From NCBI GenBank assembly GCA_016711925.1, contig JADJSA010000008.1, positions 162,502-226,501 on the forward strand: DNA of 64,000 nt, given 5' to 3'. The DNA is from Candidatus Methylophosphatis haderslevensis. GTDB taxonomy: Bacteria > Pseudomonadota > Gammaproteobacteria > Burkholderiales > Rhodocyclaceae. Each line of letters opens with the position of its first letter. Positions within the stretch are counted from its first letter, which is position 1. The notes below the pieces were generated by a model. That model saw nothing but the letters and a program-made list of their open reading frames with translations, did no database searches and was not told the origin of the DNA. This document shows, in pieces, positions 35,458-44,769 of this stretch. Both the position numbers and the translations under genes were made by a program.

Positions 35458-35889
35458 CTAGCGCAGCAGTTTGCCCGCCAGTGCGGCCAGTCCGTCGAGC
35501 GAGTTGTGCTGTTCGGTCACCTGGCCGTGCGGCGTGAGCTGGTCGATCAGTTGCGGCAGGATGCCGGCCAGCGCGCCCGAGGCCTGCCCCTGCGACATGC
35601 CGAGCTGACTGGCGATGTCGCTCAACGTGCCCGAGCCGAGTGCCGAGGTGACCTGGTCGCCGTTGACCGGCATGTTCTGGCCGGTGCCGACCCACGAGGC
35701 GGCCTGATCGCCCAGCCCCGCATTCTGGAATTGCTGCAGCAGCCCGCCGAGGCCGCCCTGCTGGTTCTGCAGCATGTTCATCACCACCTGAATCAGCTGC
35801 CCCGCGCCGGCGCCGCCCTGGGCACCCTGATTGCCGCCGCCGAGCATGCTGCCCAGCACCTGTCCCGCGATTCCGTCCAACAGACCCAT
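35458..35889 (-). CDS. YidB-like DUF937 family protein
   Basis: A 143-residue protein beginning MGLLDGIAGQVLGSMLGGGN, the typical YidB opening. It has a glycine/glutamine-rich N-terminal half and the conserved block VTSALGSGTLSDIASQLGMS near residues 80-100. Function is unknown; homologues are small soluble proteins often abundant in proteomic surveys. AGGAG lies seven bases before the ATG. It is monocistronic with a strong terminator and is divergent from rpiA. Confidence 0.85.
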   Translation of the reverse strand: MGLLDGIAGQVLGSMLGGGNQGAQGGAGAGQLIQVVMNMLQNQQGGLGGLLQQFQNAGLGDQAASWVGTGQNMPVNGDQVTSALGSGTLSDIASQLGMSQGQASGALAGILPQLIDQLTPHGQVTEQHNSLDGLAALAGKLLR

Positions 35890-36040
35890 TTCGTACTCCT
35901 TGTAGGGGTTCACAACGGCCTGATTATTCGCCTTACCGGACAGCGAGGCAATGCGCAGCGCCGGCGCCGCCGCGGAACGACAGGTTACAATTGGTGTCAC
36001 ACTTCCCCGCTGTATCCGGCTTATCCGCCCCACGCCAACC

Positions 36041-36706
36041 ATGACGCAGGACGAACTCAAGCAGGCAGTCGCCCGCGCTGCCATTGAATATGTGCCGGCC
36101 GGCGCGGTGATCGGCGTGGGCACCGGCTCGACGGCCAATTTCTTCATCGACGAACTGGGCGCGGCGAAGGGACTGATCCGCGGTGCGGTGGCGAGTTCCG
36201 AAGCCACCGCGGCGCGGTTGCGGCGTCACGGCATCGCAGTGGTCGATCTCAATGAGGTGAGCGAACTGCCGGTTTATGTGGATGGCGCAGACGAGATCGA
36301 TGCCGGCATGTCGATGATCAAGGGCGGCGGCGGCGCGCTCACGCGCGAGAAGATCGTCGCCGCAGTGGCGAGGAAGTTTGTCTGCATCGCCGATGCCTCG
36401 AAGCGGGTCGACACGCTGGGCCGCTTTCCGCTGCCGGTCGAAGTGATTCCGATGGCGCGCGGCCATGTCGAACGGGAACTGCGGGCGATGGGCTGCGACC
36501 CGCGGCTGCGCGGGCGCTTCGTTACCGACAACGGCAACCAGATCCTCGACATTCACGGCCTGCGCATCGAGCAGCCGGCAGAACTGGAAGCACGCCTCAA
36601 CAACATCGTCGGCGTGGTCACAAACGGACTGTTTGCCCGCCGCGGCGCCGATGTGGCGCTGATCGGCGGCCCGGACGGCGTGACGACGCTTCAACGACCG
36701 CAATAA
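36041..36706 (+). CDS. rpiA: ribose-5-phosphate isomerase A
   Basis: RpiA interconverts ribose 5-phosphate and ribulose 5-phosphate. In an autotroph this feeds phosphoribulokinase. The 221-residue protein has the phosphate-binding GVGTGSTANFFIDEL, ASSEATAARLRRHGI, the active-site DGADEIDAGMSMIKGGGGAL, and KFVCIADASK. Length is normal. It is not in the cbb operon but lies 9 kb away. phoU follows after 52 bases. Confidence 0.96.
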   Translation: MTQDELKQAVARAAIEYVPAGAVIGVGTGSTANFFIDELGAAKGLIRGAVASSEATAARLRRHGIAVVDLNEVSELPVYVDGADEIDAGMSMIKGGGGALTREKIVAAVARKFVCIADASKRVDTLGRFPLPVEVIPMARGHVERELRAMGCDPRLRGRFVTDNGNQILDIHGLRIEQPAELEARLNNIVGVVTNGLFARRGADVALIGGPDGVTTLQRPQ

Positions 36707-36758
36707 ATCTGTCATCTCCGGCTGCTAGCCTGTTGGGCCGAACCCCGGGGATCGAGGA

Positions 36759-37463
36759 ATGGAAATGGCCGAACACACCTTCAAGCAGTTCGACATCGAA
36801 CTTGAGACTATCCGCACCAAGGTGCTGCAAATGGGCGGGCTGGTCGAACAGCAGGTCGCCCGCGCCATGGCCGGCCTGGCCAGCGGCGAGATTTTCGAGA
36901 TCGACCAGGTCATCGCCAACGACAACAAGGTCAACCTGCTGGAAGTCGATCTCGACGAGGCCTGCAGCCACATCATCGCGCGGCGCCAGCCGGCAGCGAA
37001 CGACCTGCGCACGATCATGACGGTGATCAAGACCATCACCGACCTCGAACGCGTCGGCGACGAGGCCAAGAAGATCGCCAAGATGGCCAAGCGCATCCAT
37101 GAAGCGGATGCCGGCTTCGTGCCGCGCGTCGAACTGCGCCATGCAGCCGAACCCGCCGCGAACATGCTGCACAAGGCGCTGGATGCCTTCGCCAGACTCG
37201 ACCCGCATGCCGCAGCCGAGGTGGTGCGCGAGGATGCCAACGTCGACCGCGAATTCAAGTCGATCATGCGCCAGTTGATCACTTTCATGATGGAAGACCC
37301 GCGGACGATCTCGAGTTCGATCGAGATCCTGTTCATCGCCAAGTCCATCGAACGGATCGGCGATCACGCCAAGAACATCTCGGAATATGTGATCTATCTG
37401 GTCAAGGGGCGCGACGTGCGCCACACCGGCGTTGATGAGATCGTGCGCGAGGCGTCGACCTGA
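36759..37463 (+). CDS. phoU: phosphate transport system regulator PhoU
   Basis: PhoU modulates the Pst phosphate transporter and PhoR signalling. The 234-residue protein shows two copies of the PhoU three-helix domain, each with the metal-binding ExxxD pattern: VGDEAKKIAKMA and IGDHAKNISEYV. The starts at 36759 and 36765 are both possible; GAGG lies just upstream. It lacks the usual pstSCAB-phoR neighbours, so regulation here would be at a distance. Confidence 0.93.
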   Translation: MEMAEHTFKQFDIELETIRTKVLQMGGLVEQQVARAMAGLASGEIFEIDQVIANDNKVNLLEVDLDEACSHIIARRQPAANDLRTIMTVIKTITDLERVGDEAKKIAKMAKRIHEADAGFVPRVELRHAAEPAANMLHKALDAFARLDPHAAAEVVREDANVDREFKSIMRQLITFMMEDPRTISSSIEILFIAKSIERIGDHAKNISEYVIYLVKGRDVRHTGVDEIVREAST

Positions 37464-37531
37464 AGCGCCCGTCAATCGCCGGTCGAGACGGGGCGCGCGC
37501 GCCCCGTTCGCGTTTCTGCCTGCCGTTGCGG

Positions 37532-37804
37532 CTAGACCTTGGGCGCCACGAAACCCTGCACGCCGTCGGCGCCGTTGCCGAAAAAATGCTTCTCCATCTG
37601 TTCGGCGAGATATTTGCGCGCCCGCGCATCGGCGAGATTGAGGCGGTTCTCGTTGACCAGCATCGTCTGGTGCCTGATCCACTGCTGCCACGCTTCTTTC
37701 GAGACGTTCTCGAAGATCCGCTTGCCCAGTTCGCCCGGGTAGGTCGGGAAATCGAGGCCTTCTGCCTCGCGCCCGAGTTTGATGCAATTGACCATGCGCG
37801 CCAC
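37532..37804 (-). CDS. yggX: Fe(2+)-trafficking protein YggX
   Basis: YggX is a small cytoplasmic protein linked to iron handling and protection of iron-sulfur clusters from oxidation. The 90-residue sequence has VNCIKLGREAEGLDFPTYPG, with the conserved Cys, and GKRIFENVSKEAWQQWI. A GTG at 37804 is chosen because AGGAG sits seven bases upstream and it gives the usual MARMVNC start; ATG 37795 would shorten it by three residues. It is downstream of the diguanylate cyclase in reverse order, reading the same way as it and argA. Confidence 0.93.
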   Translation of the reverse strand: MARMVNCIKLGREAEGLDFPTYPGELGKRIFENVSKEAWQQWIRHQTMLVNENRLNLADARARKYLAEQMEKHFFGNGADGVQGFVAPKV

Positions 37805-37904
37805 TTGAGTTCTCCTGCGTCGTGTTTGCCGGCTGCGGCCCGGCCGCAGATCACCTGCCGATTCTAGCGGAAGTATCGCCAGACCGAACCGATCCGGGCG
37901 CGCT

Positions 37905-39977
37905 TCAGGCGCACGGCGGATCGCGATAGATGCGCCAGTGGTTCTTGCCCGCTGCCTTGGCCTGATACATCGCGCTGTCGGCATGGGCAACCAGTTGTTC
38001 GCCGTCGTGCGCATGAACCGGATAGAGCGCGATCCCGATGCTCGCGGTAAGCCGGCAAACCTGCCCGCCGCCGAAGCTGAAGCGCAGTTCGCCGATCCGG
38101 TTGGCCACACGCCGCGCCAGGCCGACCATCTCGAATTCCGAGGCTTCGGGCATCAGCACCGCGAATTCGTCTCCGCCGAGACGGAAGAACATTTCGTTGC
38201 GGCGGACGATGCCGCCGACCTCGCGGGAGATCGTCACCAGCACCTCGTCGCCGGCATGGTGGCCGAACTCGTCGTTGATCGGCTTGAAGCCATCGAGATC
38301 CATCATCAGCACACCGAGTTCGGTATGCCGGCGCGCGGCCTCGACGATGTTGCGCTCGAGTTCTTCGTGGAAGCGCCGGCGATTGTACAAACCGGTCAGC
38401 GGATCGCGCTCGGCCAGGTGGACCAGTTGCTCGGCCACCCGTCTTTGTTCGGTGATGTCCTCGAATATCCAGATTCTTCCGATGCGCACCGCCGGCGACG
38501 GACCGGACACCGCCGCGGATACGCCGGAAAGCAGCCGGCCATCGCGCAATTCCATCTCGAACGGGGCGCAAACGTCATCGGACCTGGAGACTTCCTCGAC
38601 ATGACGACGATATGCCGGGCCGTCGACCAGAATGCCTTCCTTGCGATCGAGCAGCACGCTGTCCCTCATGCCGCCCAGTTCGTCGTTCTCGGAGAACCCC
38701 CACATCCGGCGGTAGGCGCGGTTGGTGTAGCCAATCCGGTTGTCCTTGCCGACGAACAGGATGCCCAGCCTCAGCACGTCGAGCAGCGCGGCAAGACGGA
38801 ACCGCTCCTCGTCGCTGCGTTTGAAGTAGTACTCCTTCAGCGCCTGTTCCCGGCGCAGTTCGACCACCGTGTTGAGCAGCGTGATCTCCGCCTGCTTGCG
38901 CGACGAAACGTCGTCGCCCGATACCCGCAGGCCGAGGTTCTCGCCGTCGGGGCCGAGTATCGGCTGCCAGTTGAGCGCAGCCCATATCACGCTGCCATCC
39001 TTGCGCTGCAGCCGCAGCTCGAAATTCTGCGCCGCCTGGCCCTGCAGGGCGCCGACAATGGCTTCCTGTGCCGCCCGGCGATCCTGCGGATGAACCAGCA
39101 GTTCCACGAGATCGGCGGCAAGCACGCATTCGACCGCGGTGTAGCCGGTGACCCGTTCGACCGAGCGGTTGATCCAGATCAGTCGGCCGCCCGGGTTGAA
39201 CCAGGCTTCGACGCCGTAGGTGTAGTCGGCAATCGCATGGAATCGCGCCTCGCTTTTCGTCAGCGCCTGCATGCGATCGCCCAGCGCCTGGGTCATGCGA
39301 TTGAAAGCCAGCGTCAGATCGCCTATTTCGTCAAGGCGGCGCACCGCCAGCCGGGTGCCGATATCGCCCTTGCCGACCGCAGTCGCCGCCTGATGCAGCG
39401 CTCGCAACTCGCGCGTCACCAGCTTGCTGACGAGCCACGTGGCCAGCGCCGCCGCCCCGATCGCGATCAGACCGATGGCGACGCTCTGCCACAGCATCTG
39501 CTGTTGCGCCGCGTGCAGCCGCTCAGAGGGCAGGCCGAACACCACGTAGCCCAGGACGCGCCCGCCGTCGGTCAGCGGGGCGAAGGTATCGATCGACCTG
39601 TCGCCAGCGGGAACGGCATCGAGCCGATCGATGCGCGGCGGCAACGGCGTTGCCGGCGGCCAGCCTTCGAGCGCAAGGACACGCTGATCGGGGTCGAGCA
39701 GGGCGAAATAGAGGATCTCGCCGTCGCGGCGGATCGCCCGCAGCGACTGCAATACCGGTTCGATCCTGTTGGCGGCAAGTTCAGTGGCCAGCGCGGCGTT
39801 GAGCAGCAGCCGCACATCGGCGATCCGCTCGTTCTCATGCCCGATCAGATTGTCATTGAGCAGCCGCACGCTGTTCGCGGTGAGCAAGGCAACGATCGCT
39901 GCGATCACCGCCGCGACCAGGCTGGCAAAGTGAAACCCGAGCGTCCGCGTGAGTTTCAGCAACGGCCGGGCTACCAC
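37905..39977 (-). CDS. membrane diguanylate cyclase with HAMP and PAS domains
   Basis: A protein of about 690 residues. TM1 lies near the N-terminus (LVAAVIAAIVALLTANSVRL) and TM2 follows a periplasmic sensor of about 130 residues. A HAMP domain comes next (RRLDEIGDLTLAFNRMTQAL), then two PAS domains, then GGDEF. The catalytic motif FRLGGDEFAVLMPEASE is intact, so c-di-GMP synthesis is expected. The upstream inhibitory site reads RRNE rather than RxxD, so product inhibition may be lost or weakened. The start is uncertain: GTG 39977 and TTG 39962 are both possible. It follows argA by about 55 bases. Confidence 0.87.
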   Translation of the reverse strand: MVARPLLKLTRTLGFHFASLVAAVIAAIVALLTANSVRLLNDNLIGHENERIADVRLLLNAALATELAANRIEPVLQSLRAIRRDGEILYFALLDPDQRVLALEGWPPATPLPPRIDRLDAVPAGDRSIDTFAPLTDGGRVLGYVVFGLPSERLHAAQQQMLWQSVAIGLIAIGAAALATWLVSKLVTRELRALHQAATAVGKGDIGTRLAVRRLDEIGDLTLAFNRMTQALGDRMQALTKSEARFHAIADYTYGVEAWFNPGGRLIWINRSVERVTGYTAVECVLAADLVELLVHPQDRRAAQEAIVGALQGQAAQNFELRLQRKDGSVIWAALNWQPILGPDGENLGLRVSGDDVSSRKQAEITLLNTVVELRREQALKEYYFKRSDEERFRLAALLDVLRLGILFVGKDNRIGYTNRAYRRMWGFSENDELGGMRDSVLLDRKEGILVDGPAYRRHVEEVSRSDDVCAPFEMELRDGRLLSGVSAAVSGPSPAVRIGRIWIFEDITEQRRVAEQLVHLAERDPLTGLYNRRRFHEELERNIVEAARRHTELGVLMMDLDGFKPINDEFGHHAGDEVLVTISREVGGIVRRNEMFFRLGGDEFAVLMPEASEFEMVGLARRVANRIGELRFSFGGGQVCRLTASIGIALYPVHAHDGEQLVAHADSAMYQAKAAGKNHWRIYRDPPCA

Positions 39978-40032
39978 GGCATCCCGGCCGAGCGGGACGG
40001 CACGGTTTGCCCTCGCACCTGCCTTGGCGGTC

Positions 40033-41361
40033 TCATGCGTGCTCCACGGCCAGCGGTTTGATGAAGACTTTCGAGCGGCGCTGCAGGTTGTACAGTTCGC
40101 GCCGGCGCCGCGGCAGCGAATCGATGGCCGCCTCGACAAAACCGCGTTCGACGAACCAGTGGGCGGTGCGTGTGGTCAGCACGAACAGCTCCTGCAGTTT
40201 GCCCTTGCGCGCGCGCAGCTCGATATGGTGCAGCAGCGCTTCGCCATAGCCTGCGCGCCGGTACTCGGGCATTACTGCGAGACAGGCGAGTTCGCCGGCG
40301 CGGTCGTTGGAAAACGGATAGAGCGCCGCGCAACCGATGATCACGTCATCGACCTCGAGTACCGAGAAGCGCTCGATCTCCATCTCCAGGCGCTCGCGCC
40401 CGCGCGGCACCAGCGTACCGTCTGCTTCGAGCGGCGTGATCACGCCGATGATCGCGCCGACATCTTCCACCGTGGCCTGGCGCACCCGCGCCAGCGCATC
40501 GCGCGTAATCACGCTGCCCACGCCCTCGCGCGTAAAGAACTCGAGCAGCAGGGCGCCGTCGAGCGCCTCGCTGATCAGGTGCACGCGATTGACGCCGCCA
40601 CGCACCGCCTTGACCGCCCACGGCAGGTAAAGCCCGAGATCCTCGGACAACTTGCGCCGGCCGCCGAGCAGTTTCTCGACTTCGTCGGCCGTCACCGCCG
40701 TCTGCAGCCGGCCGCGGCCGTCGGTGATGCCCGGCACGTCGCAAAGGAACACCAGCTTTTCCGCCTTCAGCGCCATCGCCACCTGCGCCGCGACTTCCTC
40801 CATGCCGAGATTGAAAATCTCGCCCGAGGGCGAAAAACCCATCGGCGAGATCAGCACCACGTTCTCCTGCTCGAGGTCGGCGCGAATCTCTTCGGCGATG
40901 ACCCGGCGCACCGCGCCGGTGTACTGGAAGTCGACGCCATCGACCACGCCGACCGGCTTGGCGGTAATGAAATTGCCGCCGGTGACGCGCACATAGGCGC
41001 CCGCCATCGGCGTGTTCGGCAAGCCCTGCGAGAGCAGCGCCTCGATCTCCAGCCGCGTCACCCCCATGGCGGCCTTCACGCACTCGAGCGCATCGGCGTC
41101 GGTCACCCGCAGGCCCTGGTGGTAGCGCGGGGTCAGCCCGCGGCTGGCCATTTCCTCGTCGATCTGCGGGCGCGCACCGTGGATCAGTACCAGCCGGATG
41201 CCGAGCGCCGCGAGCAGGTTGATGTCGTGCGCCAGCGCCTGTGCCGCCGGCCCGGCCGCCACCTCGCCGGCAAAGGCGACGACAAAGGTGCGCCCGCGAA
41301 AGGCATGGATGTAGGGCGCGGCGCTGCGCACCCAGGAGACGAATATGCGGGTTGATTCCAT
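40033..41361 (-). CDS. argA: amino-acid N-acetyltransferase (N-acetylglutamate synthase)
   Basis: ArgA makes N-acetylglutamate, the first committed step of arginine synthesis. The 442-residue protein joins an amino-acid-kinase-like domain (LVLIHGARPQIDEEM; VLISPMGFSPSGEIFNL) to a C-terminal GNAT acetyltransferase domain (ELACLAVMPEYRRAGYGEAL, with the acetyl-CoA-binding loop). The kinase-like domain usually binds arginine for feedback inhibition. ATG 41361 gives the standard MESTRIFVSWVRSAAPYIHA start. It is 24 kb from argDFG. Confidence 0.95.
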   Translation of the reverse strand: MESTRIFVSWVRSAAPYIHAFRGRTFVVAFAGEVAAGPAAQALAHDINLLAALGIRLVLIHGARPQIDEEMASRGLTPRYHQGLRVTDADALECVKAAMGVTRLEIEALLSQGLPNTPMAGAYVRVTGGNFITAKPVGVVDGVDFQYTGAVRRVIAEEIRADLEQENVVLISPMGFSPSGEIFNLGMEEVAAQVAMALKAEKLVFLCDVPGITDGRGRLQTAVTADEVEKLLGGRRKLSEDLGLYLPWAVKAVRGGVNRVHLISEALDGALLLEFFTREGVGSVITRDALARVRQATVEDVGAIIGVITPLEADGTLVPRGRERLEMEIERFSVLEVDDVIIGCAALYPFSNDRAGELACLAVMPEYRRAGYGEALLHHIELRARKGKLQELFVLTTRTAHWFVERGFVEAAIDSLPRRRRELYNLQRRSKVFIKPLAVEHA

Positions 41362-41537
41362 GAACGGTTCGCTGCGCCCCTTTGCGCGTGTCCCGGTTGC
41401 CGCGTCTGCGGAGAAGTCGAAATGTGGAAATGCTACCCGATCCGACGCGTGCGCTGGCGCCAGATGTGGGCACCGTGGGCGGGTGGCGCCGACGACACGG
41501 CGCAAACTGCGGCAAGGCACGCGTCGCGCGCGGCTCC

Positions 41538-42266
41538 TCAGAAATCTCCCCAGCGGGCCTGCAGCGCCGCCAATGCCGCCGGCCCGGCAGTCTCGCTGCG
41601 CAGGATGCGGGGACCCAGCGTCAGCTCGCTCCAGCCGCAAGCGCGCAACGCCGCCATTTCGGAATCCGACCAGCCGCCTTCCGGCCCCGCCAGCAGGACG
41701 ATGCCGTGCGCCGGCTGTGCCAACGCGGCGAGATTCCGTGTGCCGCCCGGCGACAGCACCAGGCGTTGCGCGCCTTCGGCAACACCGGCCGCGAGAAACG
41801 CGCCCAAGGGGACGATAGCGTCGACGGCAGGAACGCGGTTGCGTCCGCATTGTTCGCAAGCCGCGCGCGCCACGGCATTCAGGTGCGCCACCCGTTTGGC
41901 CGCCCGCTCGCCGGCAAGCCGCACCACGCTGCGCTCGGCGAGCAGCGGCACGATCGCGCTGACGCCCAGTTCCACCGCCTTCTCGATGATCCAGTCCATT
42001 TTGTCGCCGGAAGGCAGCGCCTGCGCCAGCGTCACGGCAAGCGGCGATTCGCGCTCGATCGGATCGAACGCCTCGATGCGCGCCCGCGCGCGGCGACCCT
42101 CATCGAGCAGGCTGGCGCGGTATTCGCCGCCCGTGCCGTCGAACAGCACGATGGCGGCACCCTGGCGCAGGCGCAACACCCGCAGGGCGTGGTGGGCGGC
42201 CTCCTGCGGCAGTTCCATAGTGGCACCGACCTTCATCGGCTGGCTGCAAAAGAAGCGCGGAATCAT
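41538..42266 (-). CDS. rsmE: 16S rRNA (uracil-1498-N3)-methyltransferase
   Basis: RsmE methylates U1498 of 16S rRNA using S-adenosylmethionine and has a SPOUT knot fold. The 242-residue protein has the N-terminal PUA-like part (PRFFCSQPM; AAHHALRVLRLRQG) and the knot motifs MDWIIEKAVELGVSAIVPLL, LLAGPEGGWSDSEM and LTLGPRILRSETA. ATG 42266 fits the family start. It is divergent from the thioredoxin-like gene, with about 45 bases between them. The 176 bases to argA hold nothing recognisable. Confidence 0.94.
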   Translation of the reverse strand: MIPRFFCSQPMKVGATMELPQEAAHHALRVLRLRQGAAIVLFDGTGGEYRASLLDEGRRARARIEAFDPIERESPLAVTLAQALPSGDKMDWIIEKAVELGVSAIVPLLAERSVVRLAGERAAKRVAHLNAVARAACEQCGRNRVPAVDAIVPLGAFLAAGVAEGAQRLVLSPGGTRNLAALAQPAHGIVLLAGPEGGWSDSEMAALRACGWSELTLGPRILRSETAGPAALAALQARWGDF

Positions 42267-42310
42267 GGTGCTATTATCCGACAACCCCGATTTCGGCAAC
42301 GAGCGCGCAC

Positions 42311-42868
42311 ATGGTCAGCCTCAATCCCCCGGTCTGCGAGTTCGGCTGGCGTCCTCCCCTCTTCGACCTGCTGGGGATCGATGGCAAACGCCACTCGCCG
42401 GAAAGCGCCCGTGGCAGCAATGGCCTGCTGGTGATGTTCATCTGCAACCACTGCCCCTATGTCAAGGCGATTGTGCCGCGCATCGTCCGCGACGCGCGCG
42501 AACTGGCCGCGCACGGCATCGGCTCGATCGCCGTCATGTCGAACGACCCGACCGACTATCCGGAGGATTCGTTCGACAACATGCGGCGCGTCGCGACGGA
42601 GAACGGCTTCCCGTTTCCGTATGTCATCGACGATACGCAGGCGGTGGCCCGCGCCTATGGCGCCGTGTGCACGCCCGATTTCTTCGGTTTCAACGCCAAC
42701 CTCGAACTGCAGTATCGCGGACGGCTCGATGCCTCGCGCAAGGAAGCGGCACCCGAAGGCTCGCCGCGCGAACTGTTCGAGGCAATGCTGCAGGTCGCGC
42801 GCAACGGGCACGGTCCACGCCAGCAGACGGCGTCGATCGGCTGCTCGATCAAGTGGCGCGAGTCGTGA
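42311..42868 (+). CDS. thioredoxin-like (AhpC/TSA-type) protein
   Basis: A 185-residue thioredoxin-fold protein. The active-site pair lies in MFICNHCPYVKAI, a CxxC form typical of the redoxin/PRX-like group. DFFGFNANLELQYRGRLD is the later conserved region. No signal peptide is apparent, so it is probably cytoplasmic, acting as a thiol oxidoreductase or peroxidase. The next gene starts two bases after its stop, so the two are co-transcribed. The substrate is unknown. Confidence 0.86.
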   Translation: MVSLNPPVCEFGWRPPLFDLLGIDGKRHSPESARGSNGLLVMFICNHCPYVKAIVPRIVRDARELAAHGIGSIAVMSNDPTDYPEDSFDNMRRVATENGFPFPYVIDDTQAVARAYGAVCTPDFFGFNANLELQYRGRLDASRKEAAPEGSPRELFEAMLQVARNGHGPRQQTASIGCSIKWRES

Positions 42869-42869
42869 G

Positions 42870-43700
42870 ATGAACCTGCCGGCCGTTGCGCATGTTTCCG
42901 TGCATTGTCTTGCGCTCGTCGAGCGTCTGCGGGCGCTGGGTCGGGAAGTCATCATGCCGCGCCACATGACGGCACTGCGCGAGCGCAAGGCGGACGGCAG
43001 CCTGTTGACCGAAGTAGACATCGCCGCGCAAAAGTGGCTCGCGCAACACTTGCCGCAGATCATCGACTGCCCGGTACTCGGCGAGGAAATGACCGAGCCC
43101 GAGCAGAGATCGCTGTGGCGACAGGGCGCGGACGGATTGTGGATCATCGACCCGATCGACGGCACAACCAATTTCATCAACGGCGTTCCGTTTTTCGGCA
43201 CCTCGGTGGCCTTTTACCGCGGTGCGCAGCCGCAGATCGCCTGCGTCTACAATCCGGCGGCAGACGAGGCATTCTATGCCGAGCGCGGTCAGGGTTCTTA
43301 CATGAACGGCATGTCTCTGCCGCTGCGCCGGCCGACCGCCGCCCTGGCCGACTGCGTGGCCGGCGTCGATTTCAAGCGCGTACCGAAGCCGCTGGCCGAC
43401 CGCCTGGCAACCTGCCCGCCGTATTACTCGCAGCGCAACTTCGGCAGCAGCGCGATCGAATGGTGTTTCGTTGCCGCCGGGCGGCTCGACCTTTACTTGC
43501 ACGGCGGGCAGATGCTGTGGGATTACGCCGCCGGCCGGCTGATCCTGGAAGAGTCGGGCGGCTCGATGTGCACACCGGATCATGACGACTTCGACCAGGC
43601 GGACCTCTGGCGCCGCGCAGTGGTCGGCGCCGGCGATCCACGGGCTTTTCGCGCCTGGGTCGATTGGCTGCGCCAGCAGCCGGCGGCGCTTACTGCGTAG
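42870..43700 (+). CDS. inositol monophosphatase family protein
   Basis: A 276-residue Mg2+-dependent phosphatase. Key motifs are LGEEM (metal-ligand Glu), WIIDPIDGTTNFINGVPFF (metal-binding DPIDGT) and LWDYAAGRLILEESGG. Substrates in this family include inositol phosphates, 3'-phosphoadenosine 5'-phosphate and fructose bisphosphate. The role in an autotroph is open: a bisphosphatase function beside cbbR is possible but not shown. The stop overlaps the convergent cbbR stop by 11 bases. Confidence 0.88.
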   Translation: MNLPAVAHVSVHCLALVERLRALGREVIMPRHMTALRERKADGSLLTEVDIAAQKWLAQHLPQIIDCPVLGEEMTEPEQRSLWRQGADGLWIIDPIDGTTNFINGVPFFGTSVAFYRGAQPQIACVYNPAADEAFYAERGQGSYMNGMSLPLRRPTAALADCVAGVDFKRVPKPLADRLATCPPYYSQRNFGSSAIEWCFVAAGRLDLYLHGGQMLWDYAAGRLILEESGGSMCTPDHDDFDQADLWRRAVVGAGDPRAFRAWVDWLRQQPAALTA

Positions 43701-44667
43701 CGAGGCCTTTCTGCGGCCGTTCGCGTCGCGGCGCACCGACCACCGGCGGTATTACCCCGATATGCGCCTGGATGTGCTGGGCGCCCTCGTCGCGCAGAAA
43801 GTTGATGAAGTCGTTGAGGGCCGGGAGCACGCGCTTTTCGGCGCGGCGGACGACGAACCACTGGCGGAGAACCGGCGTCCCGGTAACTGCCAGCGGCATG
43901 AGCCGTTGCGCCTGAAGTTCGAGCCCGCAGGTATGCGCCGAAATGAACGCGATACCCATACCCGCCATCACTGCCTGCTTGATGGTTTCGTTGCTGGACA
44001 TCTCGAATGCCGAGCGCGGCTTGATGCCGTGTTGTCGCAGATAGTCTTCCATCGTGGTGCGTGTGCCGGAACCCGACTCGCGAATGAGGAAGGCTTCGCC
44101 GGCCAGTTCCTTGGGTTCGATGCGTTCGCGACCGACCAGCGGATGCTCGGGCTCGGCGACGAAGATCAGCGGATGGTCGGCAAAGGCCTCGGAGACGGTC
44201 TCGTAGGCCTGCGGCGGCCGGCCCATGATCGCGACGTCGATGCGGTTGTCGCCGAGCAGTTCCACCACCCGTTCGCGATTGTGCACCTCGATGCGCAATT
44301 CCACCTGCGGGTGGTTGCGGCGAAACGCCGCCAGCATGCGCGGCGCAAAGTACTTGGCGGTGGAGACGATGCCGATGACGATGCGTCCGCCGCGCGCGCC
44401 GCGCAACTGCACCATGGTTTCCTCGAGTTCGCGCAACAACTGCGCCATGCGCCGGGCGTGTCCGGCCATCTCGTCACCGGCCGCGGTGAGGTGGATGCGC
44501 TTGCCAACCTGTTCGGTCAGCGGCACGCCGGCCGCCTCTTCGAGCGAGCGCACCTGCATCGAGACGGCAGGCTGGGTGAGGTGGAGCTCTTCCGCCGCAC
44601 GCGAGAAGGAGAGGTGACGCGACACAGACTCGAAAATCTTCAACTGCCGGAACGTGATGTTCAGCAT
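43690..44667 (-). CDS. cbbR: LysR-type activator of the cbb operon
   Basis: CbbR binds upstream of cbb genes and activates them in response to metabolites such as RuBP or NADPH. The 325-residue protein has an N-terminal winged helix (LKIFESVSRHLSFSRAAEEL with LTQPAVSMQVRSLE) and the effector-binding domain (GIVSTAKYFAPRMLAAF, ESGSGTRTTMEDYL). It is divergent from cbbL, the classic arrangement. The 133-base gap holds its promoter and likely binding sites. Confidence 0.95.
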   Translation of the reverse strand: MLNITFRQLKIFESVSRHLSFSRAAEELHLTQPAVSMQVRSLEEAAGVPLTEQVGKRIHLTAAGDEMAGHARRMAQLLRELEETMVQLRGARGGRIVIGIVSTAKYFAPRMLAAFRRNHPQVELRIEVHNRERVVELLGDNRIDVAIMGRPPQAYETVSEAFADHPLIFVAEPEHPLVGRERIEPKELAGEAFLIRESGSGTRTTMEDYLRQHGIKPRSAFEMSSNETIKQAVMAGMGIAFISAHTCGLELQAQRLMPLAVTGTPVLRQWFVVRRAEKRVLPALNDFINFLRDEGAQHIQAHIGVIPPVVGAPRRERPQKGLATQ

Positions 44668-44697
44668 GCCGCCTCCGCGGAAATGACCTCCGTACTC

Positions 44698-44713
44698 ATA
44701 AGAGCGATCTTAT
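44698..44713. promoter_or_regulatory. palindrome, probable CbbR recognition site
   Basis: ATAAGA and TCTTAT are perfect inverted repeats around GCGA. LysR-type regulators bind such dyads beside their own promoters. The site lies between the cbbR start and both promoters, and a further TTATCGTAA half-site overlaps its right edge. The plus-strand cbbL promoter seems to be TATAGT (44743-44748) with no good -35 box, as expected for an activator-dependent promoter. Confidence 0.55.
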
Positions 44714-44740
44714 CGTAAGCATCAAAACATTTGACTGTAG

Positions 44741-44769
44741 ATTATAGTTTTGCACTGATACAGTGCCAA
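44741..44769 (-). promoter_or_regulatory. cbbR promoter
   Basis: On the minus strand TTGGCA (44764-44769), 17 bases, then TATAAT (44741-44746) form a near-consensus sigma-70 promoter reading into cbbR. It overlaps the cbbL promoter region, so the two may compete. Confidence 0.65.

Noticed and set aside
36759..37463. Part of a Pst-Pho operon
   Set aside because: No pstSCAB, phoB or phoR genes are adjacent; phoU stands between rpiA and yggX.
37532..38110. Longer N-terminal version of YggX
   Set aside because: The upstream extension overlaps the diguanylate cyclase 3' end and has no family match. The GTG at 37804 with AGGAG at proper spacing gives the expected 90 residues.
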